Source of the DNA: Pseudeuparius sepicola
Lineage: Eukaryota; Arthropoda; Insecta; Coleoptera; Anthribidae
Reading direction: 5' to 3'
Assembly (NCBI GenBank): GCA_963920635.1
Contig: OY987301.1
Location: forward strand, 12,554,501 to 12,618,500
DNA: 64,000 bases
The position numbers were made by a program, and so were the translations under genes. Under the pieces are notes generated by a model. That model made no database searches, was not told the DNA's origin, and saw only the letters and a list, made by a program, of their open reading frames with translations. Within the stretch, counting starts at the first letter, position 1. Each line of letters starts with the position of its first letter. Below are positions 22,900 to 35,093 of this stretch, piece after piece.

Positions 22900-24942
22900 G
22901 TCAGTATTTACTATTTAATAACGGTAACTATATAGTAACCCTTTCCGGCGTAATAGAGGGTGCTAATTTATTTTATTTCTATAATAGAAAATAATAACAA
23001 TTTTATTAATTTTTTAAATTATCGCAGATGGTTTCAGCTTTTAAAATTTTGGCGAAGGTGGAGGTTCTAGTGGGTAGAAATACAGCACGGTGAAAATTTA
23101 TTGAGGCTAGAGAGATAGATTAAAATATAAAGAATATAATGTACACAAATAAATTAGGAATTAGGTAAATTAGGTCAAGCCCTCTGTAGCGTCTTGGTTT
23201 TTTTCTACATTTTATTTGCGGCTTATCTGCACAATTTCGAAATTTGTACACTTTGGAAAATAGTGAAGTCACGATAATAATTAAATAAGTAAGTATAGAT
23301 CGATTAGTAAAGAAAATGTATGATCTTTGCTTGTGCCTAGTTTACTTTCATGAATCTGAGATGAGCGGTTAGATGAATTTTTAAAACAATATCCTCTCAC
23401 TTTGATAATTACGTGGCGTTTGAGTGGAAATTAATTCGTTTTCGTTTCAAAGATTTAATGATTAACTTTTTTTAAACAGTTTTCCCTTTTTTAAATATTT
23501 TTGTTATCCTACCATAATTACCTACTATATTATGGCCCGTTTTATAAATTTCTTTGAGATTGAGAACGCACGATTTTGCCATTACCACTTTCTATATACC
23601 TACGTCGTCCCACACACTTTTTTAAAGTTTTATTATCATATTTTACCCAACATAAACGTAAAAGTTCAACAAACTTGCCCATTTAACTTGTCATCATTGT
23701 CCCATTTGTATGCAAAATAGTTACATAAAAAACTCACGCTGACTGGATTATGAACTTTTATTTTACAAATTGATGATTACAAGATTTGCAGTAGGCTGGC
23801 ATCATATTTATCTCTTCCCTGTGTTCTTATTTCGATGTGCCAAAGTGGGCTTGTGTCGTGACGGCCATGACAAAAACAACATCAGGGGTCAGTGCTTGAC
23901 TTGTTTCCTTGGTAACGGCGTTTGTATCGCCTGAGCTAACTAGATTATCAGAGTTTTTCACCGCCGCCGCAGCAGAATTTCTACGGCATTTGCATGTAAT
24001 TTCTATTCTGAAAATAGCGGCTCTCGCCCGATTTGATAAAGATAATAATTAGGCGGCGCCTTCGTGCTCGACAGCTTTACGCTTCGCCGCAGAAGTAGAT
24101 ATCGTTACTTATCGAATATTAATAATATTGTATGTGTACCGGTTGAAAAGGCGCTAGAGCATAAACATGAACGAGTCTAAAGGGAATACCTAATTCTGAC
24201 AGATTCTTTCATGGCCGCAAGTATTTCTGGTAGATAAGAATTTTTTTAAACTATGATCGAATTATGGAGGTATCTATGCTGTCTACTTCACAAATTACTC
24301 TCTCCGATTTAAGAAAATACTGTGATAAAAATAAATTTGTGTAAGCGATACAGGGAAATAATGAAAACTCAGATTAGGGAGACAGTTCTCAAGCTTATTA
24401 CGTGGTGTTTCTGGGGCGAGTGATAACCTACTTCACTGCCGCACACGACATGCTGCCATGCTGCACACAGACATTCAGTAAAATAATATATATTTAATAA
24501 GGTTAAATATAATAGTTTTTTACTCAATGCTGTTATCATTCAGTAAAAGAATAAACTTTGCGGGATTACCTGAGATTTACCGCAAAGATAGTGACTTTAT
24601 TTTTCCCCAGCCGGGTAGGTAATAGCAGAATCCGCTAATCACACGCAATTAACTATTTCTGTTCCTAATTGGTTAGTTAGCGAGCGACTCGGAGCAGGTA
24701 CACGATTCGGTTTATCAGATGGAAAAGGAAATCGTTAGAAAAGTTTGTCCATTTGCATGTAACTGGGCTAAAGTGTAGCTGTAGCATTTTCAGTAAGGAA
24801 ATGCAACATTCAGTAAGGAACTGCAGTACATAAGTCCCTATATACAATACAATACACATAAGCGATTGTCCAAGACCAAGATGTGTGAAGGTTATATAAA
24901 TACAACATTTATTTAAAAAGTAAGAGTAAGTGCTCTAATATA
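22900..24942. other. No gene; GC-richer patch at 23930-24110
   Basis: The patch has GCCGCCGCAGCAG and GATA-type motifs (TTTGATAAAGATAATAATTAG) but no open frame. It could be regulatory. The rest is AT-rich. Confidence 0.4.
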
Positions 24943-25369
24943 CATGGTGTCCGTTTTAAGTGGGATTCATTGCTATTGTGGACGGCCTACTTTTGTCACC
25001 AAAGAACATGCAGACTGTGGCCACCTGTGGCTTTTATCAAAGATCATGAATTTATGATCTTTGCTTTTATCATGAGATCCGCCATAAATTCAAGTTAAAT
25101 TTAGTATAAAATTTGAAAATGGAAAGAAAAACGAAAAGAGATAATGATTCAAAGTTTCATATCATTTTGATTGCCTCAACGATTTCAGATTTCAAAAATG
25201 CAAACATGTATAATGGGTTCCATTTATAAAATAAGTTTAGTTTGACACGCATTTGCGAAACACCCTGTATTAAATTTCTTACTATCTCAGAAAACTTCAA
25301 AAAAATTCCCTACAACTTTTATGTAAATCTACCACAAAAAAATAAAAAGTTATAAGCGTGGACACCCTG
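24943..25369. mobile_element. CAGGGTGTCC-type non-autonomous element, 427 bp
   Basis: Ends CATGGTGTCCGTTTTAAG and the inverse-type GTGGACACCCTG, TA on both sides. Its core (TTCAAGTTAAATTTAGTATA, AAAGTTTCATATCATTTTG) has a diverged relative at about 29655-29760. No ORF. Confidence 0.65.
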
Positions 25370-25639
25370 TACATACAAAAAGTTAGTGTTTTCCTTGTTT
25401 ATGGATACTCTAGCCAATGTCCGACACTGGCATAAGGACAAGACAGAAATTCAGTAGATACAGGGGACATATCTTACAAAAAATAAAGTTGTTCAGCTGT
25501 TTTTTTTTTGAGAATTATGGTATTATTGAACTTATTTAAAAAGAGGGTGGTTGCAAAGGGGTGCAAGAGGTGAATTTGAAAATGGCGAGTGATTTTTCTT
25601 GATAAATTAATTCTCTAGTGCTATGTTGCCCGTAAGCAA

Positions 25640-25880
25640 GATCACCAGTACAATGTGGCCTTTTATTTTCGTAAGTAATATCATAAAAGCATCTAATTTT
25701 TCCGAAAAAAAAATCGAAAAAACACGTTGCTAAAAATAAGTAATATCATTGTACTGGTGGCAACAAAAATCCGAGTCGAAGACGAGGATTTTTGCACCTG
25801 CCCGAATGCATTTTGTTAAAAAAATATTACTTAGCATTGTGTTTTTTTGGATTTTTTCACAGGAAAAATTAGATGCCCGA
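25640..25880. repeat. Imperfect inverted repeat with a second internal hairpin
   Basis: CCAGTACAATG near 25645 mirrors CATTGTACTGG near 25755, and GCATCTAATTTTTCC near 25688 mirrors GGAAAAATTAGATGC near 25865. CAAAAATCCGAGTC-GAAGAC-GAGGATTTTTG makes a short hairpin. Confidence 0.55.
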
Positions 25881-26152
25881 ATGGTATTTGACAAGACTAT
25901 TTCATGAGTAACAGATTATTCTGCATACACATAGCTTACAAAACATACTACCTATTATACAACAGCTGTCAAGTTTTGTCGCGGGTAAACTCGAAAAAAC
26001 TACTGACAGGTGTTGTCATACAGTTTTTTCATCTAGAAACCATTTGTAAACCAAAATTGCTCGTTTGTGATTAGTGGCAATTAAGACAAGGGAAATAGTC
26101 AAGTAAAATCCCCGAATTTTATCAGGAAATAATATATTTTTTTTATTACTGA

Positions 26153-26810
26153 CCACCATTATTTACCTCATTCCTCTAATGAGAAGTAATATTTCTCACC
26201 CTAGGTAAATAATGATAATAAAAAAATACCTAGGTAAATAATGAAAAATTTTTGTGTATGAGATTTAAAGATTAGTGTCATTTTATTAGCTTGACAACTG
26301 AACTCCCAGACTAAATCTAATCAATATGTAAAATATGGCAATATTTCAATGTTAGTAGTAAAAAAAAAAATTTATATACACTTCGGTTGAGAAGACCATT
26401 ATTTACCTCGCATATTATAAAAATGCTCGGTAAATAATGGCTCACTTCTCAACCTAAGTGTACAATATACTATTTTTTACTACTAACCTGAGAAATCACC
26501 ATTATTTACCTCATTCCTCTAATGAGAAGTAATATTTCTCTACCTAGGTAAATAATGATAATAAAAAAATACCTAGGTAAATAATGAAAAATTTTCTATG
26601 TGACATTTAAAAATTAGTGTCATTTTATCAGCTTGACAACTGAACTCCCAGGCTACTTGATATTTTGAAGTATTTGAAAAAAGCGAGAAATGACTAAAAT
26701 ATGGCAATATTTCAATGTTAGTAGTAAAAAAATTGTATATACACTTCGGTTGAGAAGGCCATTATTTACCTCGCATATTATATCCTTCGGCGCTACGCGC
26801 TATTATTATT
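26153..26810. repeat. Two tandem copies (about 339-bp period) of the ATTATTTACCT hairpin repeat
   Basis: ACCATTATTTACCTCATTCC starts at 26153 and again near 26494. Each unit goes on through TACCTAGGTAAATAATG pairs, the TCAGCTTGACAACTGAACTC segment, and CCTCGCATATTATA, the second ending with the CTTCGGCGCTACGCGC tip. The sequence can fold into several short hairpins. No coding content. Confidence 0.75.
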
Positions 26811-26900
26811 CTTGATCTTCCTACGCAAAGTAACACTTTCGAAAAATACCTATTATATCTACCCATCGATACAATTTCTGGCACTTGTGATTTTACATAT

Positions 26901-26958
26901 AGACCGGGAGATTGTGACAGATTTTTGGACGTGATTTTACTCAGTATGCCTTTCAAAA
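26901..26958. repeat. End fragment of the AGACCGGGAG foldback family
   Basis: AGACCGGGAGATTGTGACAG, followed by the inner GTGATTTTACTCAGTATGCC, matches the termini of the elements at 10892-11717 and 52401-53220, without the rest of an element. Confidence 0.7.
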
Positions 26959-27149
26959 TTTAAAATTCTGATTTTTTATATTTTTCGCATCGGATATGAC
27001 ATAGCAAAATACACTCATTTCTGGTCTTATGAAGATTAACATGGCGCAATCGGTCGGGACCTCTCTTATCTACTGGTGATTTTAAACTATTTTACTTATT
27101 GTAAAACTTAAAAAAATTGCCCGAAACATTACTGGAAGTACAATGACGC

Positions 27150-27396
27150 AAGATCGGTTCCAAACATTTACGACGGTTTCACACGAGAATCACCGTTGCG
27201 GCGACATCGGCATTAACCGCTCCAAAAATTGCGACACCTCCATTTCTTCTTTCTTCTTCTTCCCCCCCGAAAAAATCGGCGCGGCGCCCGCCTCCGTCCA
27301 CCCGGCCGCCCAAGACCGTAGAAAGTAGACGGACTTTCATTCGTTTCCGCGGCCCCCTGCGCTCCATTCGGTGCCGCCGGTCTCCGACACCCGCCG
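27150..27396 (+). promoter_or_regulatory. CpG-rich promoter/5' UTR region of the 27.4-kb exon
   Basis: The stretch is locally rich in CG dinucleotides and pyrimidine runs (TTTCTTCTTTCTTCTTC, then GGCGCGGCGCCCG) and leads directly into the well-placed ATG at 27397. No TATA box is obvious. The reverse strand has long overlapping open frames here, which I read as a side effect of high GC. Confidence 0.4.
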
Positions 27397-27649
27397 ATGG
27401 GCCCGCTGCGCCGGCTGTCGGCCGCGTTCAGTGCGGTTGACGTCAACAACAACGTCGCCAACAACAACAACAACGCCGCGGAGGGGAACAGGGGCGGCAA
27501 GAACAACAAGATCACGATGGGCGTGAAGGGCAACAGGCTGAAGGGCAAGGTGTGCAGCGAGGTGGACATTTTCGCGCAGGGCGGCGACAGGATCAAGGCG
27601 AGGACGACGTACGTGTGGGCCACGCTTAAGGCGCACAGGAAGAATAAAG
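27397..27649 (+). CDS. Candidate alternative first coding exon, 84 codons, ending in phase 1
   Basis: An ATG in a strong context (CCGCCGATGG) opens 253 nt that end at donor AAAG|GTAGAG. The peptide begins MGPLRRLSAAFSAV, has an Asn-rich stretch (NNNVANNNNN), then a basic, folded-looking block (VKGNRLKGKVCSEVDIFAQG, then RIKARTTYVWATLKAHRKNK). The exon lies in a GC- and CpG-rich stretch unlike its AT-rich surroundings, as expected for a promoter-proximal first exon. Base composition and codon use differ sharply from the other exons. The family is not recognised. Reading past the donor gives about 37 codons of low-quality tail before a stop. Confidence 0.55.
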
Positions 27650-28335
27650 GTAGAGAAGGACCTAAAAGAATACGACAATATTGCCCTCCAGTTTTTTTTT
27701 TATTAAACCGCAGAAAAACTGGGGTAGTCAGAAAATATGATTCAGCAAAGCAAATTACGTGATTGTTCGTTTACGATTATCAACTATTTCATTCGTAATA
27801 CGCATACAGGTACCTGTTATTCGTGATAAGGGATAAAATCATAATATTGCACATAGTCAAAAGTTGCTGAAAGATTCCGCGAAAAAGCCGGTATAATAAT
27901 ATTAAATTTAAAAAGTTAAAAAAGGCATGCTCATTTTCGGTCAATTGGGAAGTCTGCAATAGGACTGTCAATTTTATGTAACTCCACCAAGGTTGTTGGA
28001 GTGGAGCCAACAACCTTGTAACTCCACCATATTTACATTATTAGTGGCAACTGGCAACCCATGTTAAAATGAAACTTCAAAAATGTATTATATTCTATGT
28101 CACACATAAAAAATCAATAATATTCTACCCTGTAACTACAGGTCATTCACATTCACAAACTTTTTTTTATATTTGAATAGATTTTATTGATCTTGTCAAA
28201 TATAAAGTTTTGTTTACTAAAACTCTTTCCATATGAGTTGGACGTTCTAAAATAGCATTGATAAAAGTAAGATTTTGTACCCAATATTTTCTTGGTATTT
28301 TTTCTTGGCTTTTTCTTTTCCAATAACATAATATA

Positions 28336-29058
28336 CAGGGTGTTCGAAAAATAGACGGAGATATTTTAGAGGGTGATTCCCTGTTAAGAAATATGAAAAA
28401 AAGTTTCTATAAACATGGGTCCGGAAATGCAGAGTTTTCAAGATACAGGATGTTAAATAAAAAAAAATAAAACATGAAATTATTAATGTCTTAAAAATTT
28501 TTTACTCGATTCTGTTGAAATTTGGCAATGTTATTTGTTGTATTAAGAGGCTAATTTCGCCCTAACTAGATTAAATTTATTAAGTCCAGTGGCGTCCCGG
28601 GGGGCACCTTAGCGAATATTATTATCAAAAAAATGTACGCCACTACCTTTTTTGTAACTTTAATATTTTTTGTTTGATTAAGCATCTAAAAATACAACTT
28701 CTTTCCCTCTTGTATTGTTTTCCTATCTCACTTCGTTTTCGAGAAAAAAAAATAAAAACCGTTTTATTGCATGTCGCTGGACAAAATTGGTTGTAGTGTA
28801 CTTTATGTTATGATATTGGAAAAGTTGCAATAACACTCTTTCCTAGAAATGCTTTTGATTATTTGTTTTCCAAGGCACTTGTGATTTTTTTTTGCAAAAA
28901 TTGATAAACCAATTTTGTCCAGTGACATGCAATATATTTAACATCCTGTATCTTGAAAACTCTGCATTTCCGGACCCATGTTTATAGAAACTTTTTTTCA
29001 TATTTCTTAACAGGGAATCACCCTCTAAAATATCTCCGTCTATTTTTCGAACACCCTG
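28336..29058. mobile_element. TA-flanked inverted-repeat element, 723 bp
   Basis: Ends CAGGGTGTTCGAAAAATAGA and inverse, TA on both sides. Arms of about 125 bp are nearly identical. A second inner pair, TGTCGCTGGACAAAATTGG and its mirror, lies further in. No ORF. Confidence 0.85.
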
Positions 29059-29059
29059 T

Positions 29060-32000
29060 ATAATAATAAAATAATAATAAAAAAAACTATGACAACGCTT
29101 GAAAAACTGTATTTTTAGTAAAATTGACCCCTTTCATAAAAAAATCCAAGGCCTGCTATGCTAGTGGCAAAATTTTAATAAATCACATTTTTTAGAAAAA
29201 AAAACTGTACTCTCCACGGGATTCAGCTAGCCTTAAAACGGACCTGTGGCAAATTTTACCGAAAAACTTCAAGTATATCAATTTTGTAGAAAAATTAAAA
29301 ATGCACACTACCTTTTTTTCTCAAATTTATTAAAAATCTGGTGATCCATAAAAACAATTTTAAATATCCAATTCTTAAACCTGACAAATTAAAGTACGGT
29401 ATTACATTTTGTTTTTTATTATTATTAATCATAAAAAATTTAAATTTAAGACAAAAAAAATTGAAATTGTGCATCTTATTGGCGATAAGAGGAAATGCGT
29501 TCCGCGATTTTCCTGAAATTCTTTATTTCGAGAATATAATCAGTAAAATTTGAAAAGGCTCCTAAACATTTTGTAGTTTCACTATATTACTCTCTTGTTA
29601 AAAACAAATATTTTTCGTTATTACATTGATCTTCTATCTTTATCACGATATCCACAAATTCGAGTTGAATAAATTTAGTACAAAATTTGAATACGGAATT
29701 TTTCAAAAACGGAAAAAGACAATGCCACAAAGTTTAATATCATTTTGTTTGCCTTATTGCCTTACAGGGTATTCAATTTAAAAAAATTAAGTTGCCATTG
29801 GTCCTACTTTTTTGGAACACCCGGTACACTAAACGTGGCATGAAAAAGTATTCGCCGAACCATTGATTTTGTTTTTTGAATCACCCTTTTATCCTAAAAA
29901 AAAAGTTAGGTGGGGGGTCAATTCTCAGTGAATAACCCTGTACATCACAGAAAATGTGAAGGATACTCATATTAAAACAAAATAATGCTAAAGAAAAATA
30001 AATTAAAATAATATTTAAAAAATTCCAGAGGAATATACCATTAAAAAGCCCTTTTTGATCACTTCAAGATGAGCTTATAATATACGGGGTGTATTTAAAA
30101 ACACAAGTATAGTTTGCCACACTTAAGTGGAACACCCTGTATAATTTTTTTCATAATAAGAGGTTAAAAAGAATAAGTAAATAAATCATAAATAAAGTGT
30201 TAAACCAGAAACAATAACGGCACTGATTTTATTTTAGTTAGATAACTATCTTCTTTGTAACTCGAAAAGTTCTCAGAATTAGGTAATTATGTTTTAATTA
30301 TTTAATATACTTTCAACTTCCCTGGTCTGAATACTACCATACCGTTGTATAAATGAACAATTGAATATGCAAAATAGCAATAATTATCATATTGCCTCAC
30401 AGATTTGAAACAAAAGATAATAAGCTAAATAATTATCGTAGAATAACATATCACTATTTTTATTTATTAAAAATATTATTGCCTGTTCAACAATGCAAAC
30501 AATGTTCAGCATTAATATTATATTCGCTTGCAGTGCATCTAACCCGCAGTAGCATGTGATTGCTTTCTATATTTAACATGCTGCAAATACAACAAATCAT
30601 TTGGAATAATTAAAATCGATTTAATGGCGAATGTAATTATCATAAATGCCAATAGCTTTTGGGTCGGCCAAAGAATGCGCCTCTTCGCAAAGTTCCTGGA
30701 CTGAGAGATTTTTGAGGCTTTCCAAATGCAGCAATAAACTGATTCAGTGGTTTATTATTGAAGGGCATCATTTTTTGCATAGTTAATTTGGTTTGTGTTT
30801 TTTTGCGGCATCCCCATAATTTATCTCTCATATCTCCATTTGATCCAAAGCAGATGTAACTTGTATGTTATGTACTCATTTTATAAGAGACAAAAAAATC
30901 TGTTTAGATGGCATAAAACAAACAAATTAAATCTGTGAAGTACAAAAATCAAACAATATTACCCGTATAAAAAATAGCGAGGCGATTTTGGTTACAAATG
31001 GAAATAAGTGAATACACTACTTATATTCTTAAGTCTTTCGAAATAAATTTGTAGACCCAGAGTACCTCCATCATAGACCTCTCCGGACATGGAATTTTGA
31101 TGGGAAGTAGATCTCGGATTTACCCATAATCAGTGTCTATACCTACCAAATAAAATAAATATCCAAACAATCCAAACCACAGCGTGATCGTTAGGTGACC
31201 AGAAACCGGAACCGACAGAAGAGGTAAATCGCAAAGCAGCAACGGTATCACCTGCAAAAGAAGTATTGCATTTCGTTCAGCGATCCCATAGGTAGATAAA
31301 GTATGTCAATGAATCAAATCTGAAATATTAATAGCGCATATAAGAAGCACGCACACGAACCAACAGTTTTGATAGTGCATTCATTTGTTGCACCTATTCA
31401 AACCACTTAAGCGCATTAGAACCTCCGATCAAATCTATCTAACGACGAGGAGGGTTGAATGTATTTTTGTAATTGATGTATTGATATATTGAGCGTAATT
31501 AATTCATTTGTAGCTTGATTGTCAACACGCGCCAGATAAATCTTAATTGGTTGATTTCCTTCTTCTATCTTATAACTTACCTGGAACTGACTAGGTACCT
31601 ACTTATTCTTATCCATTCTGCAGACTGAAGAAAACGACAAATATCCATGAAGGAGTAGAAAAAAGCCTTATCCGATTGATAGTACCTACTGAACTTACTG
31701 ATTTACACCTTGTCGCTTCGGTAAAGGCATCTGACATGCTGCCGTTGTCGTACTTTCTTTGGAGTGAGTATTAACTTGTAATTTTCTCCAATCCATTAAC
31801 ATAATTCGACTCTAAAATAGACAATCACGTTTTGTGCGGAATCGCTCGATTTCGAATGGTTGCACCGGAATAAGGATTATGCTTCTTCTGCTTTCTTTGT
31901 CGATTTTCCTAGCTGCAATAAAAAATCGACATTTGAATACCGTTCGTGTGGAATAATTGGATAATTGCAATTGAACCGAGATTTTGAGAAAAAAATGTGC

Positions 32001-32469
32001 AGTTCTACTTGTCTACCAACCGCAAACTTGGAGATTCTTTTTAATTTTGCATCTTTAAAGAGAGGAATTTAAACTGAGAAAGAATTTCTTTACTGAAAAC
32101 TGGGGCTTAAACTCTATTTTTTATATATTAACTACACTTCTTGATAATACTTTTTTTCTATGGCAGTGCGTAAAAACAATTTTTGCATTTCACACAATGG
32201 ACATTGCATTGTTGGCCATTGTGACGTAGGGATCAAGATTCGTGGCATCCACAATAGGTAAATTTCAATACCCTGTATCCCGAAAACCGTAGCCCACAGG
32301 GAAAAAATGGAATGAAATGAATTTCTAACTCTAGAACACACTGTATCAGTATTTCGGTTACACCCTGTATAATCAGTTTTAGAGGTTATGTGGGTAGGTG
32401 AGTAGATTTTCAAAAACAAAAAAATATAATTTCTAAAATACGTCAAAATTAAAAGTGTAGTATGTCAAG
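29060..32469. other. No supported gene; diverged repeats at 29655-29830 and 30085-30140
   Basis: The first is a relative of the 24943-25369 element. The second is a 50-bp piece bracketed by GGGGTGTATT and AACACCCTGTA. A CACCCTGTA end is at 32362. Confidence 0.4.
30640..30831 (-). pseudogene. Short ORF with faint resemblance to a tyrosine-recombinase (Crypton-type) segment
   Basis: The 63-codon frame contains FIAAFGKPQKSLSPGTLRR, which recalls the F-x-KPHK-x-V-x-x-x-T-L-x-RW stretch of Crypton-type tyrosine recombinases. The downstream AHSTR box is not seen. The resemblance is short and may be chance. Confidence 0.15.
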
Positions 32470-32578
32470 ATGACGGTCATTGCGGGAAAGGTTAGCAAAT
32501 CTGCAAAAATTTCTCGAACTTTTGTAATTTGTGAACGTGTCGATGAAAAAACACCAAAAGTGAAGAAGAAAAATAAAA
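32470..32578 (+). CDS. Candidate alternative first coding exon, 36 codons, ending in phase 1
   Basis: The frame opens at ATG 32470 and ends at a consensus donor, AAATAAAA|GTGAGT. The peptide starts MTVIAGKVSKSAKISRTFVI and ends KTPKVKKKNK. The lysine-rich end before a phase-1 donor repeats the pattern of the exon at 27397 (AHRKNK|G). An upstream ATG (32462) makes only a three-codon ORF. No acceptor in frame precedes it, so it is read as a first exon with its own promoter. Function unknown. Confidence 0.45.
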
Positions 32579-32795
32579 GTGAGTACAATTTTTACACATT
32601 TTATGTAAATACAGTCAACCATGTTCGTTCAAAATTACATACCTAGCGATGAAGGAGCGAATTCTATTTATTCGCATTCAACCGACAGAGGGTGGTTTCT
32701 GGTTGCTTTTTTTACAAAAGAAGAATCTCTAGACTATTTATGTCTATATTCTATAACTGCGCAAGTTATTCAAAACATATAATGGAATAAACCAA

Positions 32796-33104
32796 ATGAG
32801 CTTGAATAAAAATTCTAGTATGTATGTAATTGTAGTAACATTTGGCAACCCTGGAATAAGCGGTTTCGAAACCGTCAGCCGAATGTTGCCGAAAGCTGAC
32901 GAAAGCGCACGAACCGTGTTCGTTGGGAACGGAAAACGTACACTTAACAATATCCTTGATCAGAAAGTCATTTTACTGGACCCAATACCTTTTTTAGATG
33001 AAGCATCAAGCCTACGTTCTCCCAGTCAGCTTTGCGTACTCCAATACGCATGTTATTTCAGGAAAGAAAATGTAAAAAAAAAACTTTTGCGTAATCCGTT
33101 TTAA
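32796..33104 (+). CDS. Unidentified 102-codon ORF with a 14-bp perfect palindrome (doubtful)
   Basis: ATG-initiated, product beginning MSLNKNSSMYVIVVTFGNPG. It contains CGGTTTCGAAACCG (about 32861-32874) and a GTCAGC...GCTGAC pair. The local CG content is higher than nearby. No family recognised. Confidence 0.2.
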   Translation: MSLNKNSSMYVIVVTFGNPGISGFETVSRMLPKADESARTVFVGNGKRTLNNILDQKVILLDPIPFLDEASSLRSPSQLCVLQYACYFRKENVKKKLLRNPF

Positions 33105-33570
33105 TGGCACATTTACAACTTTCTACGGTATTCGAACTTCATTAACATATGCAAAACGTGGAATTGTAAACTTGTTTTGCAGTATCGCTTTTATTATTGA
33201 CGGCCGTATAAAACCTTCTAATTGGGTTTTTGCGATTTTCTATTAAAATCGGCCAATTTAAAGCTGCGAGTCGGCAAGATAAAACAATAGCTGAAAAAAC
33301 TGATCGACCCAATTCTATATACTTGCAACCATTGGCGTAGAATGTAATGGGGCAAGAGGGACCAATTCCCTTCCAATGAAATAATTTTAAAAATTCTCAC
33401 TTTTTCTATAGAGTCCCCCAGTCTACAAAAACCAATCTACAGGATGAGTCAGTTTTTTGTAGCAGGACTTTAACATTGGATAGAAAATGACATTTTAAAA
33501 TGAATATTTCATATCAGTAGGTATATGTATAGATAGGTCCACAAACGCTTCATTTCAAGATAGAGAATAG

Positions 33571-34898
33571 CAAAATTTTTGGGCTCAAATTACAAGTTTT
33601 TGTATCCCTTGTGCTTTTGCAAGTAAAATTAGAGCCTTGCATAATAATATTCTTTGGTTTACTCCACATTTTTTTGGAAACAAAAGCAATGCTGACATGA
33701 ACATTTTTTGTAAGTAATATGCAAGGTCCTGCACATAGTATTTAGTATGCTCTTTGTTTACGACGTATGTGTCGTGTTTTGACTTTGTTTTCGGTTTTCA
33801 ATAACTGCGTTGTCCCTTTTGATACGCCACTGGCATCAAGAATCGAGAAGGAGAAGAATATAGGTATTTAGGAACCTAGTGGGGGGCCTACCTTTGGCCG
33901 TTTTAACATTGGAAATGTTTATGTTCGTATATATGGGAGTCGAGTTAGCAGTTTTCGTTCAAGGCCAAAAGACAGCGGTGTCGCGGTGAGGAGAATAGTG
34001 AACAATAGGCAGATCCAATGTAATACGTTGGTTCGTAACTTGTGATAAATATGTTTCATATATGGTGTTTAATTTCCAATGTGTCCGATGGTTGCAAGGA
34101 TGGCGAAATCGGTGAATTTTGAAGAGTATAAACTAACCTTGACTTTCGCCAAAGTTCTCATTCTACGCCCATGTCCTTATACTTCAATTTCGGCGGCAAA
34201 TTAAAATTTTATTAAAAAATCGTGATGCTGCGAATTTACTTTCCTGCTTGTATCTGGATCGCTCGCCGGATGGCGCGAAAAAAACGAAACCGCCGCACGC
34301 CACCTGGAAAAAAAATCGAAAGCCGCAATTTTAGGAACTGGAACAATTATCACCGATTAATTAAGGAGTTTTATAATAACAATTAAGGCGGGAAGAGTTG
34401 GATGATTTCTATTTCGGTTCGATATTTCGCGTTCTAGTTAACTTGTTGGCCTTTTTTCCACGCATAGCGCCTCGGAACCGTCTAATTTTTATGTAAGGTA
34501 GTAACGAAGGTGTTAGATGGTAATTATTTAGATTAATCTAGTTTGTCAGAGATTTTCTTGAGGATAAGATTAATTTTCTCGAAGGAAAAATAGGATTATT
34601 GAAACGCCACATTCACGGTTCTTCAACCAGTACAGTATATACGACTCAACTTAATTTCAGCTCGAGCGGGGCGCTCGGTTGCAGCCGATTGTTTAGCCAC
34701 AGACTAACGAGTAGTTTAGCCCATTATTATTATGTAGTTCGTATTGTACGCGCGTATAGATTTCTAATAAACGATTAAATAAATATTACTTGAAAATTTA
34801 ATGTGGTTCATAAAAAACAGAATAATTTAACGCATGGCGTTTGCTCCAAAATGGGACTGAAAAATAAATTCTACGTTGCTTGTAATTTTCTTCGGCAG
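33571..34898. other. No supported gene
   Basis: A TGGCGTA/TACGCCACTGG pair at about 33334 and 33824 could mark a decayed element. A 38-codon basic frame at 34271 (MARKKRNRRTPPG) has no donor. Confidence 0.35.
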
Positions 34899-35093
34899 AC
34901 GTGTTAGAAAGTAACCTTGCGCATAATGTAAATTTAAAATTAAGTGAGCATACAAAGCCGGACACTAATGATCATTATAATAAACTTAACTCTAATAGCT
35001 CAAATTTCAGTTATTACAAATTTGTCTCAGTCAATTTCACAAAGACAATGGAAATAATTCTTAGGGAAATTTTCTTCGAAAATGTGCAAAATT
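34899..35093 (+). CDS. Candidate cassette exon, phase 1-1, 65 codons (unidentified host gene)
   Basis: Acceptor TGTAATTTTCTTCGGCAG, 195 nt open in phase 1, then donor ATT|GTATGT. If the donor is not used, a TAG follows six bases later. The peptide starts (G)DVLESNLAHNVNLKLSEH and is Asn/Ser-rich in the middle. Its length is a multiple of three. The EnSpm element begins 460 bp downstream and would therefore lie in the next intron. Not recognised. Confidence 0.45.

Noticed and set aside
27179..27678. Long minus-strand frames in the GC-rich region
   Set aside because: They oppose the plus-strand exon, are Arg/Ala/Leu-biased and have no domain; high GC lowers stop frequency.
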